A DNA stretch of 64,000 nt, from assembly GCF_000003815.2 (NCBI RefSeq), contig NC_049992.1:3737881-3801880 (forward strand), written 5' to 3'. The translations under genes were made by a program, and so were the position numbers. The notes under the pieces were generated by a model. It was not told where the DNA came from. It worked only from the letters and a program-made list of their open reading frames with translations, and made no database searches. Position 1 is the first letter of the stretch; the number at the start of each line of letters is the position of its first letter. The DNA comes from Branchiostoma floridae (Eukaryota; Chordata; Leptocardii; Amphioxiformes; Branchiostomatidae). This document shows positions 1-12,492 of this stretch, piece after piece.

Positions 1-3000
1 CTATACAAAAGGGTGGTTAATAAACACAATTCGTAATGCGTCAATTCCTTGTGTCAACGGGGAAAAAAATAGGTCCCTATGGACAGATCTGACTGCATAT
101 CCAAATTACCCACAGTAGACATCAATAAAGGTTAGATATCCAGGTAATAAGATGCCAAATACATTATAGCAATTACTCAAACAACTGGATATGATTTTTG
201 AAACAGTTTCATATGACGAAAGGTAGTGAATGCTACCTGAAACGTCTGACCATTTCCAAAGTCATGTCCAGTTGCTTGTGCAATGAGTTATTGCTATATG
301 GCATGCCCACAGGACAGCTTACCAGACTTCCAGTCCAGGACTTTAATGTTGGTTCCGTCGTCTCCGTAGTAAATCTTGTTGTTGGCGTACGCGAGCGAGA
401 GGATGGGTCTCGCCTTCAGCGGGCCCGGGGGGTCGAGTTTCACACTCTCGTTCACGTAGACCACATGCAGGTTCTGGTCGCGGATCTCCCAAACCTTCAC
501 GATGCCTTCTTCGCACACACTCACAACGTGGGTTCCCTCCACCTGCAACAGTAACTCAGTTAAACACACATCTCCCAAACCTTCACGATGCCTTCTTCGC
601 ACACACTCACCACGTGGGTTCCCTCCACCTGCAACAGTAACTCAGTTCAACACACATCTCCCAAACCTTCACGATGCCTTCCTCACACACACTCACCACG
701 TGGGTTCCCTCCACCTGAAACAGCAACACAGTTCAACACACATCTCCCAAACCTTCACGATGCCTTCCTCGCACACACTCACCACATGGGTTCCCTCCAC
801 CTGAAACAGCAACACAGTTCAACACACATCTCCCAAACCTTCACGATGCCTTCCTCACACACACTCACCACGTGGGTTCCCTCCACCTGAAACAGTGACA
901 TAGCTCAACACACATCTCCCAAACCTTCACGATGCCTTCCTCGCACACACTCACCACGTGGGTTCCCTCCACCTGAAACACAGTAACTTAGCTCAACACA
1001 CTTCCATGTACATAACCCTACAACAGACTCACTGACTCTGTTCCAGAGCCTTGCTATCTAGCCCAGCCTATTGTAGTAAGCTCCTGACAACTCAGCCCTT
1101 GGCTGCCAAGAGAGAGTAGTCTGTCCACCCAATAACCCAATGACAACTACTCCATGATGTATGCTTTGGACTTTGAGTTTGAGTTTATAATACGATCCAC
1201 AAATCAAAGGAACACAACAGACTAATATTGAAAACCAGTCTGTATTTTATGGTATCTCACAGGTTTGTATTTGTGTCACAATGGTTTCCACAGATTAATT
1301 TGAAAGCATTGTCTACAGTCAAGTAACCCCAGGAGCTAAGGAAGCTTGCAGGATGCAGAGCACAGTGGAAAAAGATGAAGAAAGACTGAATGCAGCTACA
1401 TGACTCGTCAAAGACTGTAGATGCAGAGCACAGTGAGTGATGATTTGTTTGTTTGTTTGCTTAGAACTCCCACCCACCTGTAGACAGGTAACGGATGTGT
1501 TGTTTGTTTGTTTATAAGCCCCACCCACCTGTAGACAGGTGACAGATGTGTTGTGCCCCCGGATGGACTGAACGTTACTTCTGCTCTCCGAGTCCCAGAC
1601 CTGAATCTTCCCTCCATCTGGAACACAACACTTCAACATCAGCAAGATGTTGCAATAAAAACACATTGTGGCAAGAAAGAACCCTTCACTTTGGCTCCAG
1701 AAATAAGTCGGTAAAGATGACTGAGAAACTACAAGTAACTTTAACATGTAGTACTCTTTTCAAGTTTGCTAAGTGCAAGGCCAAGAGATCAAATCTGGGC
1801 CCTGAAGTAAGTTGGTGGGAGATATAGGGGACTAAGTAGGAGATGGTGGTAAGTATTGGGTTTGAAGGCATGTGGGTTGTATTTGAAGGTGAAACATTTG
1901 TCAGGGAAACAATTCATCAGTTTTGAAAAAAAACAGCAGTTGTTGTAGAAGGACTTTGAAACTGCTATTTAGACAGTGAAAAAATGTAGAGAAGAACCTA
2001 GGTGTGTCCTTACCTGACCCTGAGATGATGAGTCCTTCCTCCTCAGAGTAGCAAAGACTTTGGACAGAGCTGTAGGTGTAGATGGACCTGAAGTCACAAC
2101 CTGGAGAAACACACAGCATAGATTCAGTTACACACATGCACAGATAGACACACACACACACTCACACACACACACACACAGACACACACACACACACACA
2201 CAGACTCTGGACAGAGCTGTAGGTGTAGATAGACCTGAAGTCACAACCTGAGGGGCACAGGGTAGAATCAGTTACACACATGCACAGAGACACACACACT
2301 AACACACACGCACACACCTCTCACGCACACGCACACATACATGCTGCCTGCTGCTGTAACCAAAGTCTTATTACCTCGTCCGATGGACCACAGTCGGATG
2401 GAGCAGTCTGTTGAACCACTGATTACTAGCCTGTCTTTCTCTGACCAATCAGAAAACAGATCATAAAGGAGACCTACAAAAAAAGAAAACATCAATGTCA
2501 GACATTTCAATCTACACAAGATGAGAGCAGTTCCATTACTACAGTCTTTGTTGACACTTCAAGCTGAAAGTGCAAAAAAGGTCCCACTAGCTAAGAACAG
2601 ACTTAAGGTCAATCCTTTAAGGTTTAAGTGTCAGGACTGTAAAGGACTGGAATTCATCACCACAGCTTACAGCTGATGCTTGAAACTATTAATGATTTTA
2701 CGACCAAATTGGACAATCAATGGGAGAATAAGAAGTACACCACAAAAAAACAGTAAAAGTAAAGAACAGAATGCCTTCCCCATTTTTCTTTTCCAACAAA
2801 CAAAGAAAAAAGAATAAAACAACAAACAACTTTCGTACAGGTGAGACTTACTGAGTCGTCTGCTCTCGTCGGGTGACAGCAGGATGACAGAGGTGACAGT
2901 CCCCGTGTGCCCGCCCAGACTTCGCTTCTCTGTAGCTTTCTTCATGTCCCACACCTTCACTGTCGTGTCTCGGCTGCAACAGAACAGAAACTCTAGTGTT

Positions 3001-6000
3001 TATGTAAGACTAGGTGTAGGTACTGGTACAGAAAATTTAGGTACTGGTATAGTCTAGGTCCAGATGATCAGGTGCAGGTGACCAGTAAGTAATAAGACTC
3101 AAAGGTTACTGCAGGACACTGACCTGTCCAACGTGAGCAGCAGTAACAAAGATTAAAGGTTACTTTAGGACACTGACCTGCCTGTGACCGGAAGTGGCAA
3201 AGATCAAAGGTTACAGTACTGTAGGACACTGACAAGTCTGAGACAGTGCTGACAAAGGTTTAACTTTACCGCAATTAGACACTAACTTGCCAGTGACAAG
3301 TAGTGACAGAGGTCAAAGGTGACTTCAGGACACTAACCTGCCACTGCCCAGCTTTGACAAAGGTCAAAGGTAACTCCACTGACCTGCCGGTGACCAGTAG
3401 TGACCCATCGGCGCTGACGGAGGTCACCACGTCCTCGTGCCCCTTGAGCAGACTGACGGAGAAGCGCAGTCCCCGCCACATCTGCCGCAGTCTGGCCTGC
3501 TTCTTCTCCTCAGGGGTCTTCGGCTGGGGCGTGTCTGGATACATCAACAACAAGGATGATGTAGAAAGGTAACATTTGCAAGCAATTACATACTGTAAAT
3601 ACATTTAAGTTCTTGGCAATTTAATTTCGCGTTACAGAGAAAGTGGAGTGTTTGCAGTGGTTTTAACTTCGTGGTAGTGCCATACACTGTAGTCACATAC
3701 TGTATTTGAAAAATGTTTGCGGTGGTTTGAAGTTCGCGATAAGACTGCCCCGCGAAAACCACGAACATAAAACCACAGCGAACATTTCTACATTTACAGT
3801 AATGTGTACCTTCATGTTGTCTAGTCTAACAAATTACTGCTTGTTTATTCTTACTCAATCACATTCATTGTGTATGATGACCAGCCCCTCTGGCTCTCTC
3901 CTACTCCTAGCTGCCAGTTGCTGCATTATACTACAGGGTGTCTAGATCTGACACACCTCCAGTAACCAACTGTCTGGTAGAGGTCATTGAACTCATTTGT
4001 TTGGAGAAGAAGAATAAAAAAAGAAGAGGAAGAAACAAGACAAAAACATTCACGGTTCCCTTATGTGAAAAAAAAAAAAATTATAAAGTACCCCAAACAA
4101 GTGGGAAAATACAAGAGATAGAATTGTCTTAGAGATAAAGAAATACAGATTTTACGTTGTACCTTTTGCTGCTGTTTTCCCAGGTTTCTGTGCGGGTGCT
4201 GCTGGCTCTGTGGGGGTGGATGGTCCTGCTGTCGGGGTTTCCCCCTCTGCGCCGGCAGGGGCGACCTTCAGTGTTTTGGCAGGCTGGGTTGTGCTGTCTG
4301 CTGTCCCCTCAAGGTCAGCATCACCTGCAGCCTCGCTCTCAGTCTGAAGGGGGTAAAAAAAATGAGGTTGATTTCTGTTAAACTGCTAGCTCACTCTTTA
4401 AGTTTAACCTTCGAAGGATCTCCTTGCTTCCTAACCCTGTAATCAATTCAAATTCATGCCTTAAGACTACTTCAGCATGGTTATAAGAATCTTAGGGTTT
4501 TCCTCAAATATGCAGATTAAAGGTTTGAAACTATGTTTTCTGTCATATGCCTGCAGTTCACAAGACAACTTGTTAGGTGGCCGTGGGGGAGAGGAGCATG
4601 TCCATAAGGACAGCAACAGCAATTCTAAACATTACCTGATCATGAGCAGGTATGTAAAAAAAAAATATTTGGAAGCCCAGTATGTAAATCTGTGTCTCTT
4701 CAAGTCATCTCTTCCCTGTTAATACGTATGCTGGCACTTCTCCCTCCTGGGTCTCTTCCAGATGTCCCTTCCCAAAACAAGCAAGCAAACAAACAAACAA
4801 ACAAACAAACAAACAAACAGTCTGTACCTGCACGTCTCCGTTCTGAGTCTCCTCCAGTTGTCTCTTCATCTCCAGGGAGACCTCTGCCTGGATGGTTTCT
4901 GTAGTTGACGACCTGCTCTCCGAGGTGAACAGCACGGCCTGAGACTCCTCGGGTCGCACCTTTTCCAGATTCAGATTCAGATTTTTTTTTGTTATTTCCA
5001 ATGACAGGGCAATTACATGAATAAATCTAATATTTCGTGTCATTGTTTTCATGCCATACAAAGCATTTGTACAAAGTTAGATTCAGGTACATACTTGTGA
5101 CTGATGACGATGATATACACATCAAAACAATGATAAAAATTCATGTACATGCAACCCTATCACAATCATGTTACTGGTACATACTTTAAGAACAGCCCCA
5201 TTTCAAGGTGCAATACAGTCTTGCATGGAGTATATTCTAAAGCATGAATGATGTCATGTCAGAAACAAGGACAAGGCTTCCATGTAGTTGAAATAAAAAT
5301 ATCAGAGTTCACCACACCTTGGCGTTGTTCTTGGGCAGCTGGGCCAGCAGCTCGTGTAGCTTCTCTCGGATCTCAAACCTCTTAGACACCTGCACAGGTG
5401 AGAAGGAACAAATCAACATCTTAAGGAACAGGATCTCAAACTAGTTAAAAGACTCCAAGAGGGGTGAGACAAAACTTCATCAAGAAAAAAAAGAGAGGCA
5501 AAAGATCATGCTTAGTCAGTCTATACTTCTAGCCTAAAGTAAAAGCTGTACTATTTCCATCCTGGTCTACGCAGGCCAGCTTCCCAACTCTAGGGTCAAC
5601 ATGCCCTCCGGGAAATTCTAATATACTGACCCCCTTGGGTTAGACTCTAAGGAAAGATAGATATTACAGCTGGGCCAACAAGCTCCTGTAGCTTCTCTTG
5701 GATCTTAAACCTCTTAAACGACTGCACAGGGGAGAAGGAACAAATCAACATCTTAAGATAAGAAAAGGATGTCAAAGTTCTTAGACACCTGCACAGGTGA
5801 GAAGGAACAAATCAACATCTTAAGATAAGAAAATGATGTCAAAGTTCTTAGACACCTGCACAGGGGAGAAGGAACAAATCAACATCTTAAGATAAGAAAA
5901 GGATGTCAAAGTTCTTAGACACCTGCACAGGTGAGAAGGAACAAATCAACATCTTAAGATAAGAAAATGATGTCAAAGTTCTTAGACACCTGCACAGGTG

Positions 6001-8515
6001 AGAAGGAACAAAACAACATCTTAAGATAAGAAAAGGATGTCAAAGTTCTTAGACACCTGCACAGGTGAGAAGGAACAAATCAACATCTTAAGATAAGAAA
6101 AGGATGTCAAAGTTCTTAGACACCTGCACAGGTGAGAAGGAACAAATCAACATCTTAAGATAAGAAAAGGATGTCAAAGTTCTTAGACACCTGCACAGGG
6201 GAGAAGGAACAAATCAACATCTTAAGATAAGAAAAGGATGTCAAAGTTCTTAGACACCTGCACAGGTGAGAAGGAACAAATCAACATCTTAAGATAAGAA
6301 AAGGATGTCAAAGTTCTTAGACACCTGTACAGGTGAGAAGGAACAAAACAACATCTTAAGGTAAGAAAAGGATGTCAAAGTTCTTAGACACCTGCACAGG
6401 TGAGAAGGAACAAATCAACACCTTAAGAAAAAGGATCTCAAACTAGTTTAAAGACTCCAAGAGGGGTGAGACAAAACTTCAGCAAGAAAGAAAAGAGAGA
6501 GAGGCAAAAGATCACGCTCAGTCTGATACTTCTTGCCTAAAAGCCATACTATTTCCAGGGTCCATGCAAGCCAGCTTCCCAACTCTAGGGCCAACATGCC
6601 CTCAGGGAAATTCCAATATACTGACCCCCTTGGGTTAGACTCTAAGTCTAAAAAGTCTAAGGAAAGCTGGGCCAAGAAGCTCTATAGCTTCTTTAGTATC
6701 TCAAACCTATTACTAAGTATTAGACAACTGCACACGTGAGAAGGGCCAAATCAACACCTAAGATCTCAAACTAGTTAAAAGATACCTAGAGGACGGGTGA
6801 GACAAAAGCTCAGAAAGAAAAAGAGAGGCAAAAGATGATAGTATTACTATTAATGCCCTGTATTGTTCTGTTTTTGTCAGCAGGGCTAGCCCTTTGTAAT
6901 AGCCTCAGGCTAGTTGGCAGCCCTGGCTGTGTGTGCTGTACAGCCAAACCAATAAATAAATAAATAAATTTAATAAACATTTAAATTAAAGCCATACCTG
7001 AGGGGAAAATGCCCTCGCGAACATCTTCTAGTAATGGTCTAGCCTTGAATTACTCTAGACCAGAATTAGTGACAAGTAATCCAAACAACAATGGGACATG
7101 TTCAGACATGCCCTGTTTCAAACTACAGTCAGTTGTACATTTATATGAGCTATCTTGATGATGTCATAGTATTAGTGACCGACTGGCAGGCAGGAAGCAG
7201 GTGGAAGACAAAAAATTAATCATTATATGATCAATTGAATGAATGAATGGATGGATGAATGAATGAATAATAAAAATAATAATAAAAATCTGGGTGTATT
7301 TGCATGAATGAAAGAATTAATGGCTGAATGAACAATGAACGAAGGAAGGAAGGAATGACTCATTAAATGGATGAAGGAATGACCCATTGAATGGATGAAT
7401 GAATGATTCTTTGAATGGATGAATGAACACTGTTATGACTCACCACAGAACACCTGAAAAAATCAATACCCTACATCCTGCTTACCCAATCTGCTCTGAC
7501 AACATTTCAAATTGTCCTAAAATGATTCACCAGTGCTCTCTTTGCTATAAAGTGTCATTGTATTTCAAGGGTCAGTCAGGTTTACATTGTAACATACCAT
7601 ACCAGATGTAATAATGTTTAACTATTGGTCTCCATCTCGGTATATAAATATAAGCAGTGATGTCAAACACTAGGCATGGCTGATGCCCCTGTAATGTAAC
7701 CGCCAAGCAGATGGAAGGATAGATGCATTCTTGGTGCTTTACGCTTGATGTTGCAACAATTACAAACCTAGAAAATACTGTAGTACAAATAATTTGAATG
7801 TTGCAAAACACAGGCGTAAAACATGGAGTGTGAAGCCGATCCTTACATCTGCTCGGAGTTGAGGCGCAAGGAGTCCCCTGAGGATGATGCTAAATTAGGT
7901 TACGTGAGGTCAGATGTTACGCGGAATGACACCTTTGGTGATGTCAGATTCGTGTTCCAGTCTCCAGGACGTAGATTAAGATATATTCTTTGGCGTGCAC
8001 ATAACGTCTCAGAGACTGGGTCGTAAGTGAATTATTATTACCGTCCACGGAAATCAAATCTTCCGAAATTTGGAAGATAAAGAATTTTCCCAGGACGCAC
8101 GGGGGTCGTTGTTTTGATGGATTGATCGGGAAATTATTCATGAAGCCCCTACGAGGAAATCGTTCAAGAAATAAAATTACAAGTGACGTTGAAGTATCGC
8201 TACCTCAGAGACTGAATTGGGAAAATATGTAAAGCTCTTTTGGACGACGTTTAAGCGTTAATACGACAGCCAGAATTTATAAATACAACTGCGACATGAC
8301 CGCACAACCTTGGCGTTGGGTTGGGGGCGGCGGCCTCTAGAGTGGCCCTTTTTGTGAGCCCTGTGGGTATTTCAGGCCCTCAAAATCTCAAGAACCCCGA
8401 GACAAACCTTGGTTTCCTCGTCTTCGGTCAGATCTCGGTCCATCCGCTCCAAATTCTCGATTTGTCGCAGCTTTTTGCGGAGCTTGCGGATTTCCCCGTC
8501 CAGACCCGTCGCCAT
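1..8515 (-). CDS. WD40-repeat protein, ten exons seen, 3' end probably outside the window
   Basis: Exons in transcript order: 8515-8408, 5389-5318, 4959-4828, 4343-4163, 3534-3384, 2973-2852, 2473-2375, 2100-2014, 1617-1529, 542-323. All join in frame. The start lies in a CCAAGATGG context. The first three exons encode a charged, probably helical N-terminus (IRKLRKKLRQIENLERMD, then EIREKLHELLAQLPKNNAK); the fourth is rich in Ala, Pro and Thr. WD40 repeats follow: GHEDVVTSVS...TTVKVWDMKK, ISGSTDCSIRLWSIG, GGKIQVWDSESRS, GHNTSVTCLQ...GIVKVWEIRD and NIKVLDWKSG. Only about five blades are visible, whereas a propeller usually has seven, so use of the donor at 322 and further exons left of base 1 are likely. 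If that donor is skipped the frame stops at 294, giving about 429 residues. I do not recognise the family. WD40 propellers are protein-binding scaffolds; the partner is unknown. Confidence 0.8.
120..300. mobile_element. Hairpin-forming short element, copy 1
   Basis: The arms 'caactggatatgatttttgaaac' and 'aagtcatgtccagttg' are inverted. The middle 'gacgaaaggtagtgaatgc' and 'tacctgaaacgtctgac' matches 34120-34160. It appears to be a non-autonomous dispersed element immediately downstream of the last visible WD40 exon. Confidence 0.65.
486..986 (-). repeat. 86-bp tandem array copying the 5' edge of a WD40 exon and its acceptor
   Basis: About six units with a period of 86 bp. The lowest-coordinate unit is the true exon start (acceptor at 543, exon from 542). 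The five upstream units repeat the acceptor and roughly the first 50 coding bases (reading VEGTHVVSVCEEGIVKVWE), then diverge. Each copy keeps an AG acceptor. The copies are nearly identical, so amplification is recent or homogenised. Confidence 0.85.
1470..1560 (-). repeat. Duplicated exon 3' edge with donor (WD40 gene)
   Basis: The end of the exon coding NTSVTCLQ, with its CAG/gtgggt donor at 1529, is repeated about 58 bp further into the intron near 1471-1500, again followed by gtgggtggg. This leaves one decoy donor. Confidence 0.75.
2056..2250 (-). repeat. Duplicated exon 5' edge with acceptor, separated by CA repeats (WD40 gene)
   Basis: About 45 bp of the exon start at 2056-2100 (coding CDFRSIYTYSSVQS) recur at 2205-2249 with the same AG acceptor position. 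The spacer is a CA/CACACA microsatellite, which continues to about 2340. Confidence 0.75.
3030..3384 (-). repeat. About 50-bp degenerate repeat derived from an exon end and donor (WD40 gene)
   Basis: The true exon ends at 3384 (coding LLVTG) with a gtcagt donor. On the intron side, four or five degenerate units repeat the block of exon end, CAG/gt and 'aaaggtcaaaggt' (plus-strand reading), near 3338, 3288, 3174 and 3122. Several keep a donor-like GT. Confidence 0.65.
4727..4776 (-). repeat. Decayed copy of exon end (WD40 gene)
   Basis: In minus frame the block reads HLEETQEGEV. It resembles RQLEETQNGDV at the end of the adjacent exon (4959-4828), from which it is separated by an (ACAA)n run. 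A decayed exon-edge duplication is the simplest reading. Confidence 0.55.
5440..6735 (-). repeat. Intronic array of a 66-bp unit carrying the acceptor edge of WD40-gene exon 2
   Basis: Between about 5776 and 6432 some ten nearly identical 66-bp units contain 'gacacctgcacaggtg', which is the acceptor and first exon bases of exon 2 (true acceptor at 5390). The array is flanked by two copies of a roughly 200-bp segment (5440-5650 and 6432-6650). Each flank is followed by a decayed copy of the whole exon (5668-5725 and 6668-6730). Duplication therefore occurred at two scales. Confidence 0.85.
6950..7435. repeat. Simple repeats (AAAT)n and (GAAT/GGAT)n inside WD40 intron 1
   Basis: A short (AAAT)n run lies at 6950-6968. 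A long degenerate GAATGAAT/GGATGAAT tract lies at about 7235-7430. I see no coding signal. The rest of intron 1 (7436-8407) shows no exon I can support. Confidence 0.7.
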
Positions 8516-8848
8516 CTTGGAATGCTCCACTGTCTGACTGGGGTTTTAGCTAAAATTACCTTCAAAATTACAAAACCATATTTAGTACAGCAATGTTTTG
8601 AATTATTATGCTCCACTCTATTCTACATAAATAAACATATGCAAACTTTTTAGTATTAAATGACGCGAAACTAATTTTTATGGAAAGTTCATAATTCTCC
8701 CTTGACATCAAAGTGAGATCTACCAGCGGAGGAAAATGGCCGTCAAGGAATCGAACATCAGACGTTCTCAGGGTTGACTACGATCTTCAAGACATTTACA
8801 GCCACAAGCATCCTTAATGTAGGCGTTACTTAGCTCAGAAGCATCAAG
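8516..8848. promoter_or_regulatory. Candidate shared promoter between divergent starts
   Basis: This 333-bp interval separates the minus-strand WD40 start codon (8515) from a candidate plus-strand first exon (8849). No TATA box is evident. The call rests only on the head-to-head arrangement. Confidence 0.35.
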
Positions 8849-8864
8849 ATGAACTTCTTAAAAG
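8849..8864 (+). CDS. Candidate first coding exon of an unidentified gene (MNFLK-)
   Basis: ATGAACTTCTTAAAAG is followed directly by a good donor, gtaagg (phase 1), and lies 334 bp from the divergent WD40 start. The five residues resemble the N-terminus of the Golgi tether p115/USO1 as I remember it (MNFLRG), but five residues cannot establish this. I found no continuing exon before the lectin genes, so the rest would lie in a very long intron, outside the window, or nowhere. Confidence 0.25.
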
Positions 8865-9699
8865 GTAAGGAAAGTTCAAAGTTGTTGACACAGTGTGATA
8901 CTCACCTTTTACGTACGTAGGTGAAACAAAAAAAAATTGCTATGATTTATTAAAAGAGAAATCTTTCTTTGAACAGAAGAGGAGCTTCAAAAGTTTTAAT
9001 CCCCTTTGCGTTGAAGAGGAATAGTTGTACCATATTGTCTCCCGCATGCCTTTGGAACATTTATTCTGTCTTGTTTATGAATTGTGCTACTTGCTTGGTA
9101 AATCCTTGGTATAAAATGGATTCCAGGCCGATCGTGAACTTTGACCTTACAAATATTGGGGGCATTTGATATTTTATTTTTATGTGGTGGATTAGTACCT
9201 GCAGGCAGTAGGAGCCCAATGTTTGAGTAATGATGCAACATTGTGGTTCAAGCACCAACAAATGGCTGTAAGCCGTTTTAGCGTAGTGGTTTGCATTGCA
9301 GTCAGCATCGGCCCCGTCTTTTTTGGGCCCAAGGCTATGGATGGGGGTTTGGCCCCAAATAGATTTTTAAAACCTAAAAAGTTCTGGCTAACTTCCAGTG
9401 CAGGATGCATTCGTCAAAAGGCAACTGTTTGGTCATACATGTATTTATGGGGAATTGGGGTTGGTTAACAGCAATGAACATTCAACATCCACTACAGGAA
9501 CTCTCACTACATGTAACGTTACTTTTTCCTTTGACTATACTGCCAGTCATCCCTACAATACTAATGGTAGCTATCAGTCATGGTCCTGCATGAAAAAAAA
9601 GGAATTACACAAACAACACAACACATCATTAACAACCTCCTCCTCCTCACATATGCTTTAACATATTAGGAAAACACATAATAGAGGGTCTGCATGGGG

Positions 9700-9800
9700 G
9701 GTCTTGGTAACGCTTAACGGTGAATTCAGGAGGCCAGGTAACGCTTAATGGTAAATTCAGCAGGTCCGGTAACGCTTAGCGGTAAATTCAGGAGGGGTTA
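9700..9800. repeat. About 40-bp tandem repeat, three units
   Basis: Three imperfect units contain 'ggtaacgcttaacggt' followed by 'aaattcagg'. The surrounding 8865-10174 holds no gene I can support. Confidence 0.65.
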
Positions 9801-10174
9801 CAAAGCATAACAGTAACATTGACATTCGTTCCTCTTCGTACAACGCTAGACTAGATTATCTCAAGGGTTAAAATATCCGACTAATGGCATTGTGAGAACG
9901 AAAAGGTGCCCAGAACCCAGATGAAGGTGTTTCCACTGGTCAGAGAAGGTGGTAGCAAATTTCTTATCATATTTATAGGGTCACCAAGTGGCATTCCATC
10001 TGTACTGCACAATTTTTCAACACTGAACAGCAAAAACCTCCTTTCTCCTCAACAAAGACATCTTTTTCTAAATGTAAATAATGGATCTGTATTTAAAAAA
10101 GGATAATCTTAAATAGTAATAATCTCTGTACACAGAAGGGCATCACACACAATAAGATTATAAATAGTACCAGT

Positions 10175-10180
10175 TTTATT
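10175..10180 (-). terminator. Polyadenylation signal AATAAA for the first lectin gene
   Basis: TTTATT on the plus strand (AATAAA on the minus strand) lies about 315 bp beyond the lectin stop codon. Confidence 0.5.
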
Positions 10181-10494
10181 ATAAAAAAATCTCAAAAAGT
10201 AGCAGTCCTGTCCAACTAGTACTTATCAGTACATAGTGGAGTAAACTTGCTCTTGAACAATCTTAAAGTTTGTATTTGAACATATGAAAAAAATTATCAC
10301 ACTCAAAACTTCACAGGATAGTTTTAAGCACACATACCTCGCCCAAAAATAAAGAAATGTTGTATATCAAGTTACTGTCACAAATCTTGGGAAATTTTAG
10401 CATCCTTAAGCATTACTTTAACTCATACTCAGTCATAGCAGATCCCAGTGACTGATGATGATGATACATTGTAGCCAGGCAACAAGGACATGGC

Positions 10495-12492
10495 TTAGGG
10501 AGCAGCTGTAGTGGCCTTCACCTCACATATGTAAGAAAGCAAACCACTGCAAGGTAAATCTGTCCACTTGTAGGCATTGACATATGCCATCATAACACAG
10601 TTAAAACTGCTTTTCAAAGAACCCTGATCAGGGTGATTCAGTGCCCAGTCACTCCACCCGGCGCCAAGGTTAGAACCATCGTCCCACACAAAGGTTCCCT
10701 CCTGAACCTGGTCTGTCAGACCGATCCAGATGTGTTTCTGTTTGTTATTTATTAGAGGTACCTGCTTGGCCAGGAACTCGCTTGTTGCCTTGTCCTTAGG
10801 CATGGCCAGGTGCCCGCCGGCAGCCTTACAGGCGGACCTGGCATCGGCGTAGTTCTTCTCGTCGGTTGAGAACTTGTAGCACATGTCGGGCTTTTCACAG
10901 AACCGCTCATAGCCACTGGGGCAGGTTAGGGTCTTGTTACAGCAGGCTGCAAAATGATAACAGCTACGTCAATGAAGGTTATAACTATAGCAACATTTTA
11001 TTAAAGGGCGGCTTGATACACTGGTTGTGTACTGTAAATGTGCACATAGCCTAAGATACAGGACTGGTGCATAAAATATTGTCATATGGTCAGTAGGTAA
11101 AGTCCAATGATTTAGCTCTTTAGTGTCTACTTACTTAGTAACATAATTGCATATTACAAAATGCAGTATGATATTTCCTTAACGAATTGTCGCCAAGACA
11201 ACGAATTGTTTGATGCAGGTTAGACTCACTCTTTTCGGTGAGGCAGAGATCCAATGTGAGGTTCTTGACTTGGCCTGTCAGATCTTTGAGCTGCCCCTGC
11301 ATCTCTTTGTTCTGTGCCTGCATCTCCTTCATCTGTCCCAGCATCAAAGCAATAACCATGTCCTGGAATGTGTAAAGGGGTGTATTAAGATTTAACCTGG
11401 AGTTTCTTTTTTTACCCCGTAACCCCATGCCTTCACTCAACTGTTTTCACCTTTAGGACTCATATGCATGTGTATGATATTGTTTATCACTATGCAAATA
11501 AATACAATGTTCTCACGTATTTGCTTAGATTATATTTGATTAATTTAGTGGTTATCTTCACTCAAACAGAGATTTGAAGTCCTGATAAAAGTATGACATT
11601 CATTATTTTTGGACTGTTTGTGCTATTTTGCCAATTACATTTTCTTTTTAATTTAAAAGAATTCACAGTCCATTGAGATTGTAACCTGCAATGGTTATTA
11701 ATTACATTTTCTTGACGAGAACAAACAACTCGACATTGAACAAGATTAAAACATTTATCCACCAGCTTTTTGAATTTGTTTTATGTTCAATGAACCAATA
11801 TTATCTAAATCATATTATCAAGTCTGTTTTAATTTTTGTTAAAAGAAAAGAAGTCTCCACTGATGTTTTCTTCTTTTTCTACTGAGATTCAAAGTTATTA
11901 TCAAATATATTAACTTTTCCACTAAATCATCAGTTAACTAACCTGACCCATGTCTGTCATGTCCAGAGTTCCCAGCTGACTGTTGCCTGACATGTCCTGG
12001 AATAGTTTCTGAACATACGCCTGGCCCAGCTGACTGTCTGTTGTTCCTCCCTCATCTCCTCCAGTGTCTCCTCCTTGCTCCAGCAGCTCAGCAATGGCAC
12101 CTACAGGGTACTGGAATAAACATGAAGGCATAGTTTATTCCTGCCACTTATTGGGCACTGACCATGAAAAGTGGGTATGGGTAATCAAGTCAATGTGCTT
12201 ATAATAATTATTTTTTTCGAGTTAGAGTGAAACTAATGTGACTGTGCTCACGTTAGATAATCACAATCTTCTGAGTTTTTTCTACACATCTTCATAAACG
12301 CCTTTTAGATTAACAAGATTGGTTTAAAAGTTAGTAGTAGTGATCATGATAGACAGTTTGTACATTGTACTAATGAGTAGTCCAGACAGCTCATACCCGA
12401 CCCATGTTGATGTTGATGGTCTCCTCCGCTGCTGAAGCCTTTTGCAGTGTTACCAGGATAACCAGGGCCACAATCAACACTTTTACACCCAT
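10495..12492 (-). CDS. Secreted C-type lectin domain protein, about 282 residues, four exons
   Basis: Exons 12492-12397, 12110-11943, 11362-11230 and 10946-10495 join in frame (phases 0, 0, 1). Residues 1-22 are a signal peptide (MGVKVLIVALVILVTLQKAS) followed by a short ININ motif. Next come an acidic, Gly- and Gln-rich exon and a heptad-like exon (MLGQMKEMQAQNKEMQGQ), which suggests a coiled-coil oligomerisation stalk. The C-type lectin domain runs from about residue 133 to the end, with C-(x)-Y-K start, WIGLTDQ, FVWDDGS and a final YICEV. The usual sugar/calcium motifs are degenerate: HPD in place of EPN/QPD and WTD in place of WND. Calcium-dependent sugar binding is therefore doubtful. 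A paralogue lies just upstream in the same orientation. Confidence 0.85.

Noticed and set aside
5776..6432. Regularly repeated array that could recall a CRISPR
   Set aside because: The units are contiguous 66-bp copies with no unique spacers, inside an intron of an animal gene.
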